A stretch of 31,912 nt of DNA from CAYUYV01 sp964522525 (GTDB lineage Bacteria > Pseudomonadota > Alphaproteobacteria > JAJFIK01): NCBI GenBank assembly GCA_964522525.1, contig CAZFWG010000047.1, forward strand, positions 1 to 31,912, written 5' to 3'. Positions 1 through 8,912 of the stretch are shown here, piece by piece. Both the position numbers and the translations under genes were made by a program. Position 1 is the stretch's first letter, and each line of letters starts with the position of its first letter. Below the pieces are notes generated by a model, which was given only the letters and a program-made list of their open reading frames with translations, made no database searches and was not told the DNA's origin.

Positions 1-36
1 TGGCGATGCCCACGAGCCACCTGGCTTACGAGGCTG

Positions 37-426
37 TCAGCGCCGCCGCTCCTCTTCCCTCTTTTTCTCCAGCTCCTTCTTCTCCTTCTCCAATTCCTCT
101 TTCTTCTTTTCGAGCTTGTCCTTATCGACCTCGAAGCCGTTTTGGACGAGCGACATGACGGCCGACGGCAAATCCTGAACCATGTCGAGGACCCGCAGAT
201 CCGCACCGGTCGCCCCGCCGGCCACAACAATTGTGACAAGAACCTTGACGATCGCATTGCGCAGAAGGTGGAGCAGGACGCCGCCAACGAGGAACGCGAC
301 GAGGCCTGCGACAAGGAACATGGGCTCCTGCAGACCGAGCAGTTCACGTCCCGCATAGGCACCCAGCACGAAACTGACGGCACCGCCCAGCAGGGTCAGC
401 AGCCCTCCGATGACGGATTTCTTCAT
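37..426 (-). CDS. small membrane protein with charged coiled-coil tail
   Basis: This 129-residue protein is not a family I recognise. Residues about 5-27, 35-56 and 60-75 are hydrophobic and look like two or three membrane segments. The last 30 residues, from about 100, are almost entirely Lys, Glu and Arg in a heptad-like pattern, predicting a soluble helix or coiled coil. The ATG at 426 is preceded by a good ribosome site (GGAGGA, about 6 bases away), which supports this start. A role as a membrane-anchored scaffold is possible but is inference only. It stands alone, with about 220 bases before the next gene on the same strand. Confidence 0.7.
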   Translation of the reverse strand: MKKSVIGGLLTLLGGAVSFVLGAYAGRELLGLQEPMFLVAGLVAFLVGGVLLHLLRNAIVKVLVTIVVAGGATGADLRVLDMVQDLPSAVMSLVQNGFEVDKDKLEKKKEELEKEKKELEKKREEERRR

Positions 427-586
427 GAGATTTCCTCCGTCTGCAAACGCCCCCTCAGCAAGGGGACGCCATCAGATCCAAAACGGTGCCAAATCTGAAA
501 CCGCCGGATCGCCCCGGCGAGTGCCAGGCCGTGCGTCGCTCCTGACCAGGAGGCGGCATTCGAATTTGGCTCGGCGGGTTCGATCG

Positions 587-640
587 GCCGTCGACCTCGC
601 TCAATCGGCATCCGGCACGGACGTGAGCGAGGTCGACGGC
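587..640. repeat. 17-bp perfect inverted repeat (large hairpin)
   Basis: Arms at 587-603 (GCCGTCGACCTCGCTCA) and 624-640 are perfect reverse complements around a 20-base spacer. The structure lies just past the 3' end of the minus-strand gene that stops at 648. No T-run follows it on either strand, so it is not a textbook intrinsic terminator. It could still end or stabilise the upstream transcript. Confidence 0.75.
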
Positions 641-647
641 ACACAGA

Positions 648-1280
648 TCATTCCTGGTCGAGGAGATTGGAGAAACTGTCGATCTCCTGATCCGTCAGGG
701 TGATGGCGCGGAGCTGGACATCGACCCCCCCGTCGATCTTCCGATGGAGGACATAAAAGAAGCCGGTGATCCGCAGAATTGCCGTCTCGCCATTCGCCCC
801 CTCGGGATATTCGCAGAACACGTCATTGGTCCAGTGGGTGGAACGGTTGCCAGGATAGATCGTGGCACGAACCTTCCTCTCACCAACCTTTTCGTTCTCG
901 ACATTGAGTTCGACCATGTAGCGCAAACCGTCATCCATATCGAGGGGACCATAAGCACCCGGCATGCACCCGGATGGTTCGGCCGTAAAGCCCTGATCCA
1001 CCATTTTCGTCACTTCGTCCTTCGTCTCTTTGTTCAGGACGAGACGTAAATCGAGAATGAAAAAACCACCGTCCCGAAGAGCGACGGCGGAGGTGATCGG
1101 CGCAGGCTTTTGACCGATTTCGCGCGTGGCCACGGCTTTGAACTCTCCCGTGGCCATATCGATGGTAACGCGTGCCGCGCCCACATCCCGGGCGAAGGCC
1201 GGCGTCTGCATGGCCGTCAGAGCGATGATGGCAAGTCCCGCCGCGGTACAAGACCGACAACGGTTGAAAAAAGCAGTCAT
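648..1280 (-). CDS. exported protein of unknown function
   Basis: The product is about 210 residues when started at the ATG at 1280, which has an AGAGGGG ribosome site a few bases upstream. A longer reading frame to 1334 lacks such a site and would put extra residues ahead of the signal peptide. The N-terminus has a Sec-type signal peptide (basic start, hydrophobic stretch AAGLAIIALTAM, cleavage likely after AFA). The mature part contains two Cys residues that might pair, in SGCMPGA and DVFCEYP. I recognise no domain. It is probably periplasmic or secreted. Its stop is followed by the large hairpin at 587-640. Confidence 0.7.
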   Translation of the reverse strand: MTAFFNRCRSCTAAGLAIIALTAMQTPAFARDVGAARVTIDMATGEFKAVATREIGQKPAPITSAVALRDGGFFILDLRLVLNKETKDEVTKMVDQGFTAEPSGCMPGAYGPLDMDDGLRYMVELNVENEKVGERKVRATIYPGNRSTHWTNDVFCEYPEGANGETAILRITGFFYVLHRKIDGGVDVQLRAITLTDQEIDSFSNLLDQE

Positions 1281-1500
1281 GGAGTTTACCCCTCTGTCGC
1301 GTATCGATCCAAAAGTGATGCAGCCAGATGGCATCTGACCAGAAGTGATCCGGGGTCGCTTGACGGCCCCGGACGGTCGTCTTCGTGATCACGGCTGCCG
1401 GTCCAAACCGGCCGTGTCAACTATTCTCCCCGGGCCGCCCGCGAAGACGCTCTCTTCACGACCAGGCCCTTCTCATTCGCTCCTGAAGCGGATTTTTTCG

Positions 1501-2319
1501 TCAAGGAGCGGAGGAAATCGGAACCTCAGAGGCCTCCAGGATCTTGACGAATTCTATCGCGTGCTCCCCGATATCGTCGGCGCGATCAAGGCCGTTGATG
1601 ATGCGCCGCGCTTCGCGATAGTCGCCGCGCACATTGGGTTGGAAATGGCGCAGCAAGCAATGGCCGGTATACCAGCCATAGACCATGCCGTCATAGGTGA
1701 TCCGGATGGAATCGTCCGGGTCGAGCGCCAGGGATGGGTTCCAATAATAACTGTCCGGATTGTTCTGGGTGTTGTCGATCCCGAAGCGCAGATCGGCGCG
1801 CTTATAGTTGTAGTCCCAGGTCAGCTGGACATAGCCCCGTCCGAAATATCCCTTGCCGGTTTCGTCAACGGGACGCCAATAGACCGGACCGGACTGCCGC
1901 TTTTGATAATAGTTTTCCAACCGGCTGATGGCCGACTCGTCCGTCGACGCCAGGGTTTCCCGGACCGGATACATGCGGTAAGCGGTCTCGTGATAGGCGG
2001 TCGCCAAGATGTAGCCGAGCCAGCGGATGTCCTTCAGTTCGCGGTGCGTGTTCCAGTAGTTCAGGATGGCGTCCGTGCCCGCATAGTGGTTTCCGCCGCT
2101 CTGATATTGCGAGAACCGCTGCTTGGCCAGCTGATAGAACGTCCCGATGTCGACCACGGTCTGTCGCTGGGACTCGTTGAGGACGAAATCCACATTCGCG
2201 CCACTGCACAGGCCGGAACTGCTGGCCCGGGCCGTCGTCAGCGGCGAGATGATGAACACGGAGGAAAGCGCCACCCAGGACAAGAGCTTAAATTTATGGA
2301 AGAAAAAAGTTCCTGTCAT
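1501..2319 (-). CDS. exported GH19-type glycoside hydrolase (chitinase/lysozyme-like)
   Basis: This 272-residue protein has a signal peptide (residues 1 to about 32) followed by a domain resembling glycoside hydrolase family 19. The motif ATAYHETAYR (about 106-115) matches the HET catalytic region, with Glu111 as the likely general acid. PVRET contains Glu121 as the likely second acid. GKGYFGRGYVQLTWDYNY (about 155-172) is the hallmark substrate-cleft motif. The family cleaves beta-1,4 bonds in chitin or peptidoglycan, so the protein probably acts on cell wall or chitin in the periplasm or outside the cell. The ATG at 2319 follows an AGGGGGA ribosome site. Substrate cannot be decided from sequence; a peptidoglycan-remodelling or lytic role is as likely as chitin use. 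Confidence 0.8.
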   Translation of the reverse strand: MTGTFFFHKFKLLSWVALSSVFIISPLTTARASSSGLCSGANVDFVLNESQRQTVVDIGTFYQLAKQRFSQYQSGGNHYAGTDAILNYWNTHRELKDIRWLGYILATAYHETAYRMYPVRETLASTDESAISRLENYYQKRQSGPVYWRPVDETGKGYFGRGYVQLTWDYNYKRADLRFGIDNTQNNPDSYYWNPSLALDPDDSIRITYDGMVYGWYTGHCLLRHFQPNVRGDYREARRIINGLDRADDIGEHAIEFVKILEASEVPISSAP

Positions 2320-3252
2320 CAGATCTTCCCCCTACAGACCAAAAAGGCGCATGACCAACGCCCGTGCCGCCCCACGCAGCATGATCGGACGCTGGCCTTG
2401 CCGACCCTGTATTCCGACCCCATTGAGTCAGATCCATTTTTCGCGACCAATCCACCAGACCGGCATCACATCTGAAACCATCACAGTACAGCGACTTTGC
2501 CATGCAACCGCCTGCGAATGCTTCACGCCGGCAGGTGAATCAAACCCCGCGAAACATAAACACGACCTCGTGATAACGCGTCAAGGCTCCCGACTGCCCC
2601 CCCCTGATTGGTATCTCTAATCACCATGATTCAGGCGCTTACGGACACTCCGCGTCAGGAGATGCAGCCATGGCAGCGGATGACGGTGAGCGTTGATTCA
2701 ACCTGAGTGGAGACGCGTGTCACCATGAAACGCGTCGCTTACAGCAAACGGAACGAAACGAGGCCAGACATCAGTGCCTGTGCCTGACGGCCATTCTGGA
2801 TGGCATCTCGGCAATGGGCGAAATCCGCACGCTCCCGGCAACAATACTCTTGATACCCCGCGCCAAGCCGGACTTCATATGGGCGTGGTCAAGATCACGA
2901 CGACGCCACCAAGCATAAGCCGCAATCGCCCATCGAAAAATCCGGCAAACGCCCCTGTAGTCCTTGGGAGCGCCAAGCTTATTTTGGATTTTCCATCCAT
3001 CAGGCTGCATCCTTCAAGATGCAGAACAAGAAGTAAGGCCCCGCCCTTGCACCAAGGCCACCATGCTTTCGGTATGACGTTTGTTCAGGATCGCCCCTCC
3101 CCAACCCGCCTAAGAGACAATAGGGGACTATTTGCGTCTCATCCGAGTGCGGCTCCTGATCTTGGTGCGTGTGCCTGGACGCGGGGCTTGGGCAAGGCCG
3201 CGGGCGTCCGGCGTCTGGCCGCCGCGGTTCGCAAACGCGCCAAAGCAAAAAC
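2320..3252. other. gene-poor intergenic region
   Basis: About 930 bases lie between the GH19 gene start and the terminator of the next minus-strand gene. Reading frames here on both strands lack ribosome sites, signal peptides or recognisable motifs, and overlap each other in the way of chance frames. A 7-bp inverted repeat (CTGCATC at 3005-3011 with GATGCAG at 3018-3024) is visible but has no T-run. The GH19 promoter should lie in its first part, but I cannot place boxes with confidence. Confidence 0.5.
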
Positions 3253-3291
3253 AGGGTACCCTCGGCACACGGAAAAAGCCGAGGGTACCCT
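3253..3291 (-). terminator. intrinsic terminator of the 3311-3994 gene
   Basis: Perfect 14-bp arms at 3253-3266 and 3278-3291 (AGGGTACCCTCGGC and its complement) enclose an 11-base loop. Read on the minus strand, the hairpin begins 20 bases after the stop codon at 3311 and is followed directly by GTTTTTGCTTT. A GC-rich stem with a U-rich tail is the classic Rho-independent form. Confidence 0.88.
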
Positions 3292-3310
3292 CACCGTCTC
3301 TGCAATTCTC

Positions 3311-3994
3311 CTACTGCTTGTCGAAATCGAAATTCTCGACGGTCATGCGCACTTTCTTTGAGGGAACTCGAATGATAGAGCGCGCCTGATAGTTGAGGCC
3401 CGAGGTCAGGCGATCGTGATTGATGTCCATCAGGACAGCGTCCTCGTCAAGTTGGGTACGGACCTTCGTCATCTTGAGTTCCTTGGTGCTGGCGTCGACC
3501 AGCATCACCAGTTCATCGCCAGGCTGCACGACATCGGTGCCCAGGATACGGATCGTTCCCGGAAGATCGCCTCGGCCGAAGGTGGCTTTCTCCAGATAGC
3601 CCGCCACCTTGCCTGTCGTGGGGAGCGAATATTGCTGGAGGAGACGTTGAAGATCGACCTGCCACTCCTTCTGTGCTTCGACCACACGCTCCTGGATCCG
3701 TCCACGGATACCGCGCATTTGGCGCTGCTCCGGCTTCTGTTCGCTGATCAAGGTCGTTTGCATACGACTGTCCACGTCGAAGCGCACCAGCTCCAGCTTG
3801 GTCAGTTGGACTTCACCATCCTTGGAAACCTCCGTACGCCGCTTCCAGGTGTAGTCTTGCATCTTCTTGCGGTTCTCTTCGCGACTTTTCGAAACCTTCA
3901 CCGCAATGTCGGAAACGTCCGGCAGCCCCTGCGCGAGGCCGCCAACAGTCGTAAAACCCAAGCACGTGAGTGCCAAGATTGTTTGCCGTATCAT
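3311..3994 (-). CDS. exported protein of unknown function
   Basis: This 227-residue protein begins with a Sec-type signal peptide (ILALTCLGFTTVGGLAQG, cleavage around residue 21). The mature protein is rich in Lys, Glu and Gln, with a helical middle part (about 95-125) and beta-prone ends. No enzyme motif is visible. Its overall plan (signal peptide, then a charged protein of about 200 residues) fits a periplasmic lipoprotein-sorting-like or outer-membrane-associated protein, but I would not assign it. The ATG at 3994 is preceded by GGAGGGG, about 9 bases away. It is divergent from the large surface-protein gene at 4165, and the shared region holds an AT-rich inverted repeat (4076-4097). It ends at a strong terminator. 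Confidence 0.7.
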   Translation of the reverse strand: MIRQTILALTCLGFTTVGGLAQGLPDVSDIAVKVSKSREENRKKMQDYTWKRRTEVSKDGEVQLTKLELVRFDVDSRMQTTLISEQKPEQRQMRGIRGRIQERVVEAQKEWQVDLQRLLQQYSLPTTGKVAGYLEKATFGRGDLPGTIRILGTDVVQPGDELVMLVDASTKELKMTKVRTQLDEDAVLMDINHDRLTSGLNYQARSIIRVPSKKVRMTVENFDFDKQ

Positions 3995-4075
3995 TTTCTA
4001 GCCCCTCCAACTTGTCAAAATGCGCGATCAAACTCTCCGTAAGACGCGATGTTCCGGACGCTGCCATTTCACGGC

Positions 4076-4097
4076 AATTAATGCAATCTCATTAATT
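4076..4097. promoter_or_regulatory. AT-rich inverted repeat between divergent genes
   Basis: AATTAAT (4076-4082) and ATTAATT (4091-4097) are inverted repeats with an 8-base spacer, in an otherwise GC-rich region between the divergent genes at 3994 and 4165. The position and symmetry suit an operator or a promoter element serving either gene. No regulator can be named from the sequence. Confidence 0.4.
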
Positions 4098-4164
4098 AGG
4101 GATTGTGGCGGAAAAAGAGAGCCGTTAAGAAGTGAGTGCACATTTGCAGAGTATGAGGGGCAGC

Positions 4165-6450
4165 ATGAGGAACATTGTTACGACTGGGCTGGCCGCGACC
4201 TTTTTTTGGTTGGTGGCAGCCTCGAGCACATCCGCGGAACCGCTGGCATGGCCCCGTGAGATCAAGGGCGCCGAGGGGGCGAGCATCACCCTCTACCAGC
4301 CGCAGGTCGATCGTTGGGACAGCTTCGTGTCTCTGGAGTTTCGGCTCGCAGCGGTATTGGAACTGCCCGGCCAGGATCACCCCATCCCTGCGGCACTGCG
4401 CATGGCGGCGGCGACCACGACCGATCTCGGGGAACGCACGGTGGTGGCGTATGACCTCAAGGTTGTCGATGTCGATGTCAGCAGTCCGGACAAAGCGATT
4501 GCACAACGTCTGCGCAATGTCATCACGGCCTATGTCTCCGGTATGTCCCAGACCTTGGCGCTGGATACCGTCCTCGCCCATTTCGAAGAAGGCGTCGAAA
4601 GGGAACGTCCGGAAACGCCCTATGGTCCAGTGCCGAATCTCGAGCGCCCGACCGAATTGGCGGGAACGCCCCCCGAAATCCTGGTGAGCTACACACCGAC
4701 CATTCTGGTCCTGTTCGATGGCGATCCATTGTTTGTCGAGACCGGATCAACGGGCCTTGAATTCGCCGTCAACACGAATTGGGACGTGTTTCACCATGTT
4801 GAGACGTCCACTTATTACCTCCTGTATGAAGACTCGTGGCTGGAAGCCCCCTCGCCGACCGGTCCGTGGACGCCGGCCGGCAAGCTGCCCCGGAAGGTCG
4901 CCAAGCTGATACCGGAGAATGAGAGCTTTGAGACGGTGCTCGAGCATGTGCCCGGTCGCAAGATATCGCAGGACGAGGCCCCCCAGGTCTTTGTCAGCGC
5001 TGAGCCCGCGGAACTCATCCTGATCAACGGCCGCCCGATCGAGGAAAAGATCCCGGGCACGGATCTGCTCTGGATCAAGAACACGGAAAGCGACCTGTTC
5101 CGCAGCGCAACGAGCCGGGACTATTACTATCTCGTGTCGGGTCGCTGGTTCAGGGCGTCAAGCCTGCAAGGGCCATGGACGCCCGCGGGTCAGGATCTGC
5201 CCCAAGGCTTCGCGGCCATTCCCGGGAACCATCCCGCCGCAAGCGTGCGCGTTTCAGTGAAGGGAACATCGGAAGCGGACGAGGCCGTCATGCTGGCCAG
5301 CATCCCGCAAAAGGCCGAAGTGCGCCGCAACGACACGACGGTTGTCGTCACCTATGACGGAGAGCCGGAGTTCCGCAAGATCGAGGGCACCAAGGTCTAT
5401 TACGCGGCGAACACGGCGTTTGATGTCTTCCGTGTGGGGTCCCGGTACTATGTCTGCTTCAACGGCGTGTGGTTCGCGGCAAAATCACCCCAGGGTGTGT
5501 GGGTCGTCAGCGACAGTGTTCCGGGGGCAATCTATAAAATTCCGCCTTCGAGCCCCAAATACCACGTGACCTATGTCTATGTGTATGATTCGACGCCGGA
5601 CGTTGTCGTGGTCGGTTATACGCGCGGCTATACCGGCGTCTATGTCTCCGGCGGCGTCGTGGTCTATGGAACGGGCTATTATTATCCGCCCTATGTCTAC
5701 TATCCCCCCAGCGGCTATGTCGTCTATCGGGCCTATCCGTACAGTTACGGCGTTGCCGCTTATTATAGTCCTTACACGGGAGGTTACGCGCGCGGTGCCG
5801 CCGTTTACGGGCCCTATGGCGGGGCCGGTTGGGGTGCAGCCTACAATCCAACGACGGGCACCTATGCGCGCGGCGTCTCCGCTTGGGGGCCTTATGAGGC
5901 CGGCTATGCGGGGCAAGCCTACAATCCCCGCACCGACACTTATGGGGCGACCTATCAGCGGTCGAACGCTTACGCAAGCTGGGGAGAGAGCGTGGTCACG
6001 CGCGGCGATGAATGGGTGCGCACCGCAAACTATTCGGACTCACGAGGCTCGGTTGCCGGGATTGAAACATCCCAGGGCGCCAAGGCCGGGACTGTGCAGA
6101 CGGACCAAGGAACCGCCTATGCCGGCCGGGACGCCGACAACAATCTCTATGCGGGCAAGGACGGCAACGTCTACAAACGCAGCGACGACGGATGGTCGAG
6201 TTACAACGACGGCGAATGGCAGTCCGTGGATCGTCCGGAGGGATCTGGCGAGAGAGCCCAGGAAAGACAGGCGAATACGCAACGGGATTGGTCCCAGCGA
6301 TCCACGAGAACGGTTGAGAGCCTGGAGCGGGACTGGCAGGCGCGCGACAGCGCCTCAAGACGGTCGAGGAACTTTGAGTCGTGGCAAAGCGACCGCTCGA
6401 GATCATCCGAGCGTGGATCCCGATCGCGGGAGCGCCGTCGGCGCAACTGA
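4165..6450 (+). CDS. large exported three-repeat Tyr/Gly-rich protein
   Basis: The product is about 761 residues from the ATG at 4165, chosen because AGGGG lies just upstream; an in-frame GTG at 4132 and an ATG at 4153 have no such site. A signal peptide ends at about TSA|EP. Three diverged repeats of about 100-120 residues then follow, each with a 'DG/NG-P', 'NT..DVF/DLF', 'YY.L/YVC..G.W' and 'GPW/GVW' pattern (about residues 180-250, 275-350 and 390-465). After them comes a Tyr/Gly/Pro-rich stretch (about 470-610) with repeated YGPYGG, YNPTTGTYARG and YNPRTDTYG units. The tail, from about residue 690, is Arg/Ser/Asp-rich. Similar proteins have been labelled carbohydrate-binding family V/XII, but I would call it a surface or matrix-type protein of unknown role. 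Confidence 0.8.
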   Translation: MRNIVTTGLAATFFWLVAASSTSAEPLAWPREIKGAEGASITLYQPQVDRWDSFVSLEFRLAAVLELPGQDHPIPAALRMAAATTTDLGERTVVAYDLKVVDVDVSSPDKAIAQRLRNVITAYVSGMSQTLALDTVLAHFEEGVERERPETPYGPVPNLERPTELAGTPPEILVSYTPTILVLFDGDPLFVETGSTGLEFAVNTNWDVFHHVETSTYYLLYEDSWLEAPSPTGPWTPAGKLPRKVAKLIPENESFETVLEHVPGRKISQDEAPQVFVSAEPAELILINGRPIEEKIPGTDLLWIKNTESDLFRSATSRDYYYLVSGRWFRASSLQGPWTPAGQDLPQGFAAIPGNHPAASVRVSVKGTSEADEAVMLASIPQKAEVRRNDTTVVVTYDGEPEFRKIEGTKVYYAANTAFDVFRVGSRYYVCFNGVWFAAKSPQGVWVVSDSVPGAIYKIPPSSPKYHVTYVYVYDSTPDVVVVGYTRGYTGVYVSGGVVVYGTGYYYPPYVYYPPSGYVVYRAYPYSYGVAAYYSPYTGGYARGAAVYGPYGGAGWGAAYNPTTGTYARGVSAWGPYEAGYAGQAYNPRTDTYGATYQRSNAYASWGESVVTRGDEWVRTANYSDSRGSVAGIETSQGAKAGTVQTDQGTAYAGRDADNNLYAGKDGNVYKRSDDGWSSYNDGEWQSVDRPEGSGERAQERQANTQRDWSQRSTRTVESLERDWQARDSASRRSRNFESWQSDRSRSSERGSRSRERRRRN

Positions 6451-6460
6451 TTGTGGACGG

Positions 6461-6490
6461 GGCCACCGCAGCCGTCTCGGTGGCCTCTTC
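6461..6490 (+). terminator. possible terminator after the surface-protein gene
   Basis: GGCCACCG (6461-6468) and CGGTGGCC (6478-6485) form an 8-bp GC-rich stem with a 9-base loop, starting 10 bases after the stop at 6450. The following TCTTCTCATC is only moderately T-rich, so this is a weaker call than the terminator at 3253-3291. Confidence 0.5.
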
Positions 6491-6853
6491 TCATCCGGTG
6501 TTGCGGGGCTGCGCCGCCGCCGACCCGGAGGTCCAGATCTCGTGGAATGGCTGGGCGCCTGACCGGATGTTTACAGAACTAAAGTGAAAATCCTGTTCAT
6601 TCAGGACAAGGATGGACATCGTCTGATTGATATGGGTGGGGCCGAATCCGAGGGAGCGTCTGTCCGACCGGACAGAGATGATCCGCGGATCAGGTCCATC
6701 GCGCGTTGAGCATTGGTGCACCGGTTTCGGAAAGCTCGCTGGACAGAGCACAAATCGGTGATAAGGAAACCAGGGAGTGCGCGGTCTGGCCCGGCGCGCC
6801 GGAGCGGATACCCGGCATCAGGATCAGAACCCTGCTCTTATTCCAGTGTCATC
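6486..6853. other. intergenic region upstream of the AraC-type gene
   Basis: About 370 bases without a convincing gene. A minus-strand frame (6491-6751) has no ribosome site or motif. The clearest structure is a palindrome at 6659-6676: arms TCTGTCCG and CGGACAGA with a 2-base centre. The regulator's promoter should lie here, and its start codon is uncertain, so part of the 3' end of this stretch may be coding. Confidence 0.45.
6659..6676. promoter_or_regulatory. 18-bp palindrome, candidate operator
   Basis: TCTGTCCG, AC, CGGACAGA gives 8-bp arms with a 2-base centre, about 180 bases before the likely start of the AraC-type regulator. Its position suits an operator or autoregulatory site. 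It differs in sequence from the palindrome before the sulfatase gene (8913-8928). Confidence 0.35.
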
Positions 6854-7954
6854 ATGCGCGAACAGAAAAAAATGCAGCGTTCCCCAACAGACAAAAAACT
6901 TACCATGCTGGACATACCGACCTGTCCAATGAATTACCCCGGCTTCGTGTTCCGCACTCTGTGCGAGGATGGCTACAAGACAGAAGCACTGTTGGCCGGA
7001 ACCGGCCTGACGGCGGAGCAATTTGCAGATCCATGTTTCCGAATTGAATTCTCCGCGCTCCGACGCTTCCTTTTGAATGCCATGGAGCACACCGGCGATC
7101 CGCATCTCGGGCCACGGCTCGCCTGGCGCTTCGAGCCGAACTATATCGGGCTTCCGGCTTACGCTGCCATGAACGCCACACGCTTCAAAGACGCACTGGA
7201 AGTCTTAAACCGCTTCTTCTGTCTGACATTTTCATGGATCGAATTCAGCTTTTCCGAGAACAATGCCAGCCTGGAGACCGGCGAAGTGGCCATTCGTTTG
7301 CGCCCGTTGCATCCGCTTGAGGATCTCGACTACTTCGTTTCCGGCAGTGCATTGATCGTCTGCAACAATTTGCTCAAGGGGCTGCTGCGCGTCGAGAGAT
7401 TCGCGTCGCGTGCAGAAGTTACGATCAGCGAGCCGGAGGGCTGGGCCAAGGTGTCCGGGGAAATCGGTCGCGTTCCCGTCCGTTTCGAGGCCCGCGAAAC
7501 CCGACTGATGTTCCCCGCAGAGCTCTTGAACCGTGCTTTGCCAGGCGCCGACCCGATCAGCCACCAACGGCTCCTGACGCTGTGCGAAAAATTCGCGGTG
7601 GATGGCGGATACGAGGCCTCCCCGGCCATCGAGGTCCTGACCTTTTTGGAGGCGGAGCAAAATCTCGGCGCTTCGCTCTCGAGGGCCGCCGAGGCACTCG
7701 GCTATTCCGAGCGCAGTCTGCGCCGTCAATTGGATCGGGCGGGCACCTCCTATCGGAAGCTGATGGACCAGGTGCGCGAGAGCCGCGCCCGGGAGATGCT
7801 GGCCAACACGGCCCGGCCGATCCAAGCCATCGCTTATGAGCTCGGTTATGACACGCCCTCGAACTTCGCGCGCAGCTTCAAGCGGTGGACAGGCGTCACG
7901 CCCAAGGCGTTTCGTGACGCGCGCAAAACAAGCGGTACCAATGGCCACAACTGA
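6854..7954 (+). CDS. AraC-family transcriptional regulator
   Basis: The C-terminal 85 or so residues form an AraC-type double helix-turn-helix. The region GASLSRAAEALGYSERSLRR is the first recognition unit. QAIAYELGYDTPSNFARSFK followed by RWTGVTPKAFR is the diagnostic second unit. The N-terminal 200 residues resemble the ligand-sensing domain of the arabinose-binding-like (PF12625-type) group. The start is unsure: ATGs at 6854, 6872 and 6905 are in frame and none has a good ribosome site; 6905 would give about 349 residues, close to the family norm. The gene precedes the sulfatase module on the same strand, so it is a natural candidate for its control (inference). A degraded copy of its 3' end lies at 12620-12743. 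Confidence 0.88.
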   Translation: MREQKKMQRSPTDKKLTMLDIPTCPMNYPGFVFRTLCEDGYKTEALLAGTGLTAEQFADPCFRIEFSALRRFLLNAMEHTGDPHLGPRLAWRFEPNYIGLPAYAAMNATRFKDALEVLNRFFCLTFSWIEFSFSENNASLETGEVAIRLRPLHPLEDLDYFVSGSALIVCNNLLKGLLRVERFASRAEVTISEPEGWAKVSGEIGRVPVRFEARETRLMFPAELLNRALPGADPISHQRLLTLCEKFAVDGGYEASPAIEVLTFLEAEQNLGASLSRAAEALGYSERSLRRQLDRAGTSYRKLMDQVRESRAREMLANTARPIQAIAYELGYDTPSNFARSFKRWTGVTPKAFRDARKTSGTNGHN

Positions 7955-8052
7955 ATACTTCTTGGCCGAGAGAGAGCTTTCCTGAAATGTGGCTTCGTGC
8001 AGATTTCACATGAATTTTGGCGGTTTTTGCGGATTGGCGGCGGACCTGATCA

Positions 8053-8880
8053 ATGAAGTATTTCAATGCTTGGCTTGCTCTCACGGCACTCATGACGTCA
8101 GTCGCCTTGGCTGAAACGCCTGAAACGGATCGGGGCGGCATCCTGTCTGCGTTTTTCGGCATCGACAATGGTCTCCCCATCAAAGCAATGCGTCTGTGTA
8201 TAGAGGCGCCCGGCAAAGACGGTATGCCTGTCATTTTTTCCTCGGAGATCGACGACAAAACACTCGATACTGACGACTTTCGGGTCACGACCGCCTCGGG
8301 CGATATCGGCCGCGTGGATTGCGTCACGCTCCGGCCGGCGGACGAAGCGGGCGAGAAGCGGACGGTTCTCTTGATCGGGGCCTACGGATCCGCGGATGAC
8401 CAACCCGCGAAAGTGGAAATTGTCGGTGATTTGATGTCCCTGGATGGCCGTGTGAATTTCAGGGGCGCGCAATCGGGCGTGATCCCGTTGGAAGCCGGAC
8501 CGACCATGATCCTGGCTGAAACGCTTTCCCCAAAGGCCTGGAGCCTTGGGGGACGCGGCAATTGCCCGCGCACTGGGGTCAAGGGTGTTGTGCGCGCGAC
8601 CTGGGTGGGCGGCGTCACCAAACCGGGGGGCGCTGAAATCGACGGCCAGGAAATGCAGCTCTACCGCGTCACCGTCCGGCGGGCCGACGGCAGTGTCGAA
8701 AAGATGACGCCCATGGCCGTCGGGGACCTCAATGACAACGACAACAATCACGATCTTTGTCTCGGCACGGACGCGCAACCGTTGAGCGTTTTCTTTCCGG
8801 CGGGTGCTCTGACGGATCCGAACGAGGACCTTAATCCTGACACGGAAATTCCGGTTTCATCGGCCTCCGGGGTGAATTAG
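8053..8880 (+). CDS. exported protein of unknown function
   Basis: This 275-residue protein has a clear signal peptide (MKYFNAWLALTALMTSVALA, cleavage after ALA). The mature chain is beta-prone and contains a cluster NDNDNNHD near residue 230, followed by a Cys, which could bind a metal such as calcium, though that is speculation. Two further Cys (in LCIEAP and VDCVTL) may form a disulfide. No known domain was recognised. It lies between the AraC-type regulator and the sulfatase gene, all on the plus strand, and about 100 bases separate it from the sulfatase. It may therefore belong to the sulfatase module, for example in substrate capture, but the sequence does not prove this. Confidence 0.72.
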   Translation: MKYFNAWLALTALMTSVALAETPETDRGGILSAFFGIDNGLPIKAMRLCIEAPGKDGMPVIFSSEIDDKTLDTDDFRVTTASGDIGRVDCVTLRPADEAGEKRTVLLIGAYGSADDQPAKVEIVGDLMSLDGRVNFRGAQSGVIPLEAGPTMILAETLSPKAWSLGGRGNCPRTGVKGVVRATWVGGVTKPGGAEIDGQEMQLYRVTVRRADGSVEKMTPMAVGDLNDNDNNHDLCLGTDAQPLSVFFPAGALTDPNEDLNPDTEIPVSSASGVN

Positions 8881-8912
8881 GCCCACCCGAATTACACTGA
8901 TGCCACATCTGG

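Noticed and set aside
1478..1510. 7-bp inverted repeat (CGCTCCT / AGGAGCG) at the GH19 stop codon as a terminator
   Set aside because: The stem is short, the loop is long (19 bases), it overlaps the stop codon, and no T-run follows on the minus strand.
1345..2475. Long plus-strand frame (376 codons) over the GH19 gene
   Set aside because: It is antisense to a gene with clear catalytic motifs, a signal peptide and a ribosome site; its own translation shows no recognisable motif.
2774..3361. Plus-strand frame of 195 codons in the large intergenic region
   Set aside because: No ribosome site or domain, and it runs through the strong terminator hairpin into the antisense of the next gene.
5573..6562. 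Plus-strand frame of 329 codons inside the surface-protein gene
   Set aside because: A shifted-frame shadow: no ribosome site, and the repeat structure belongs to the other frame.
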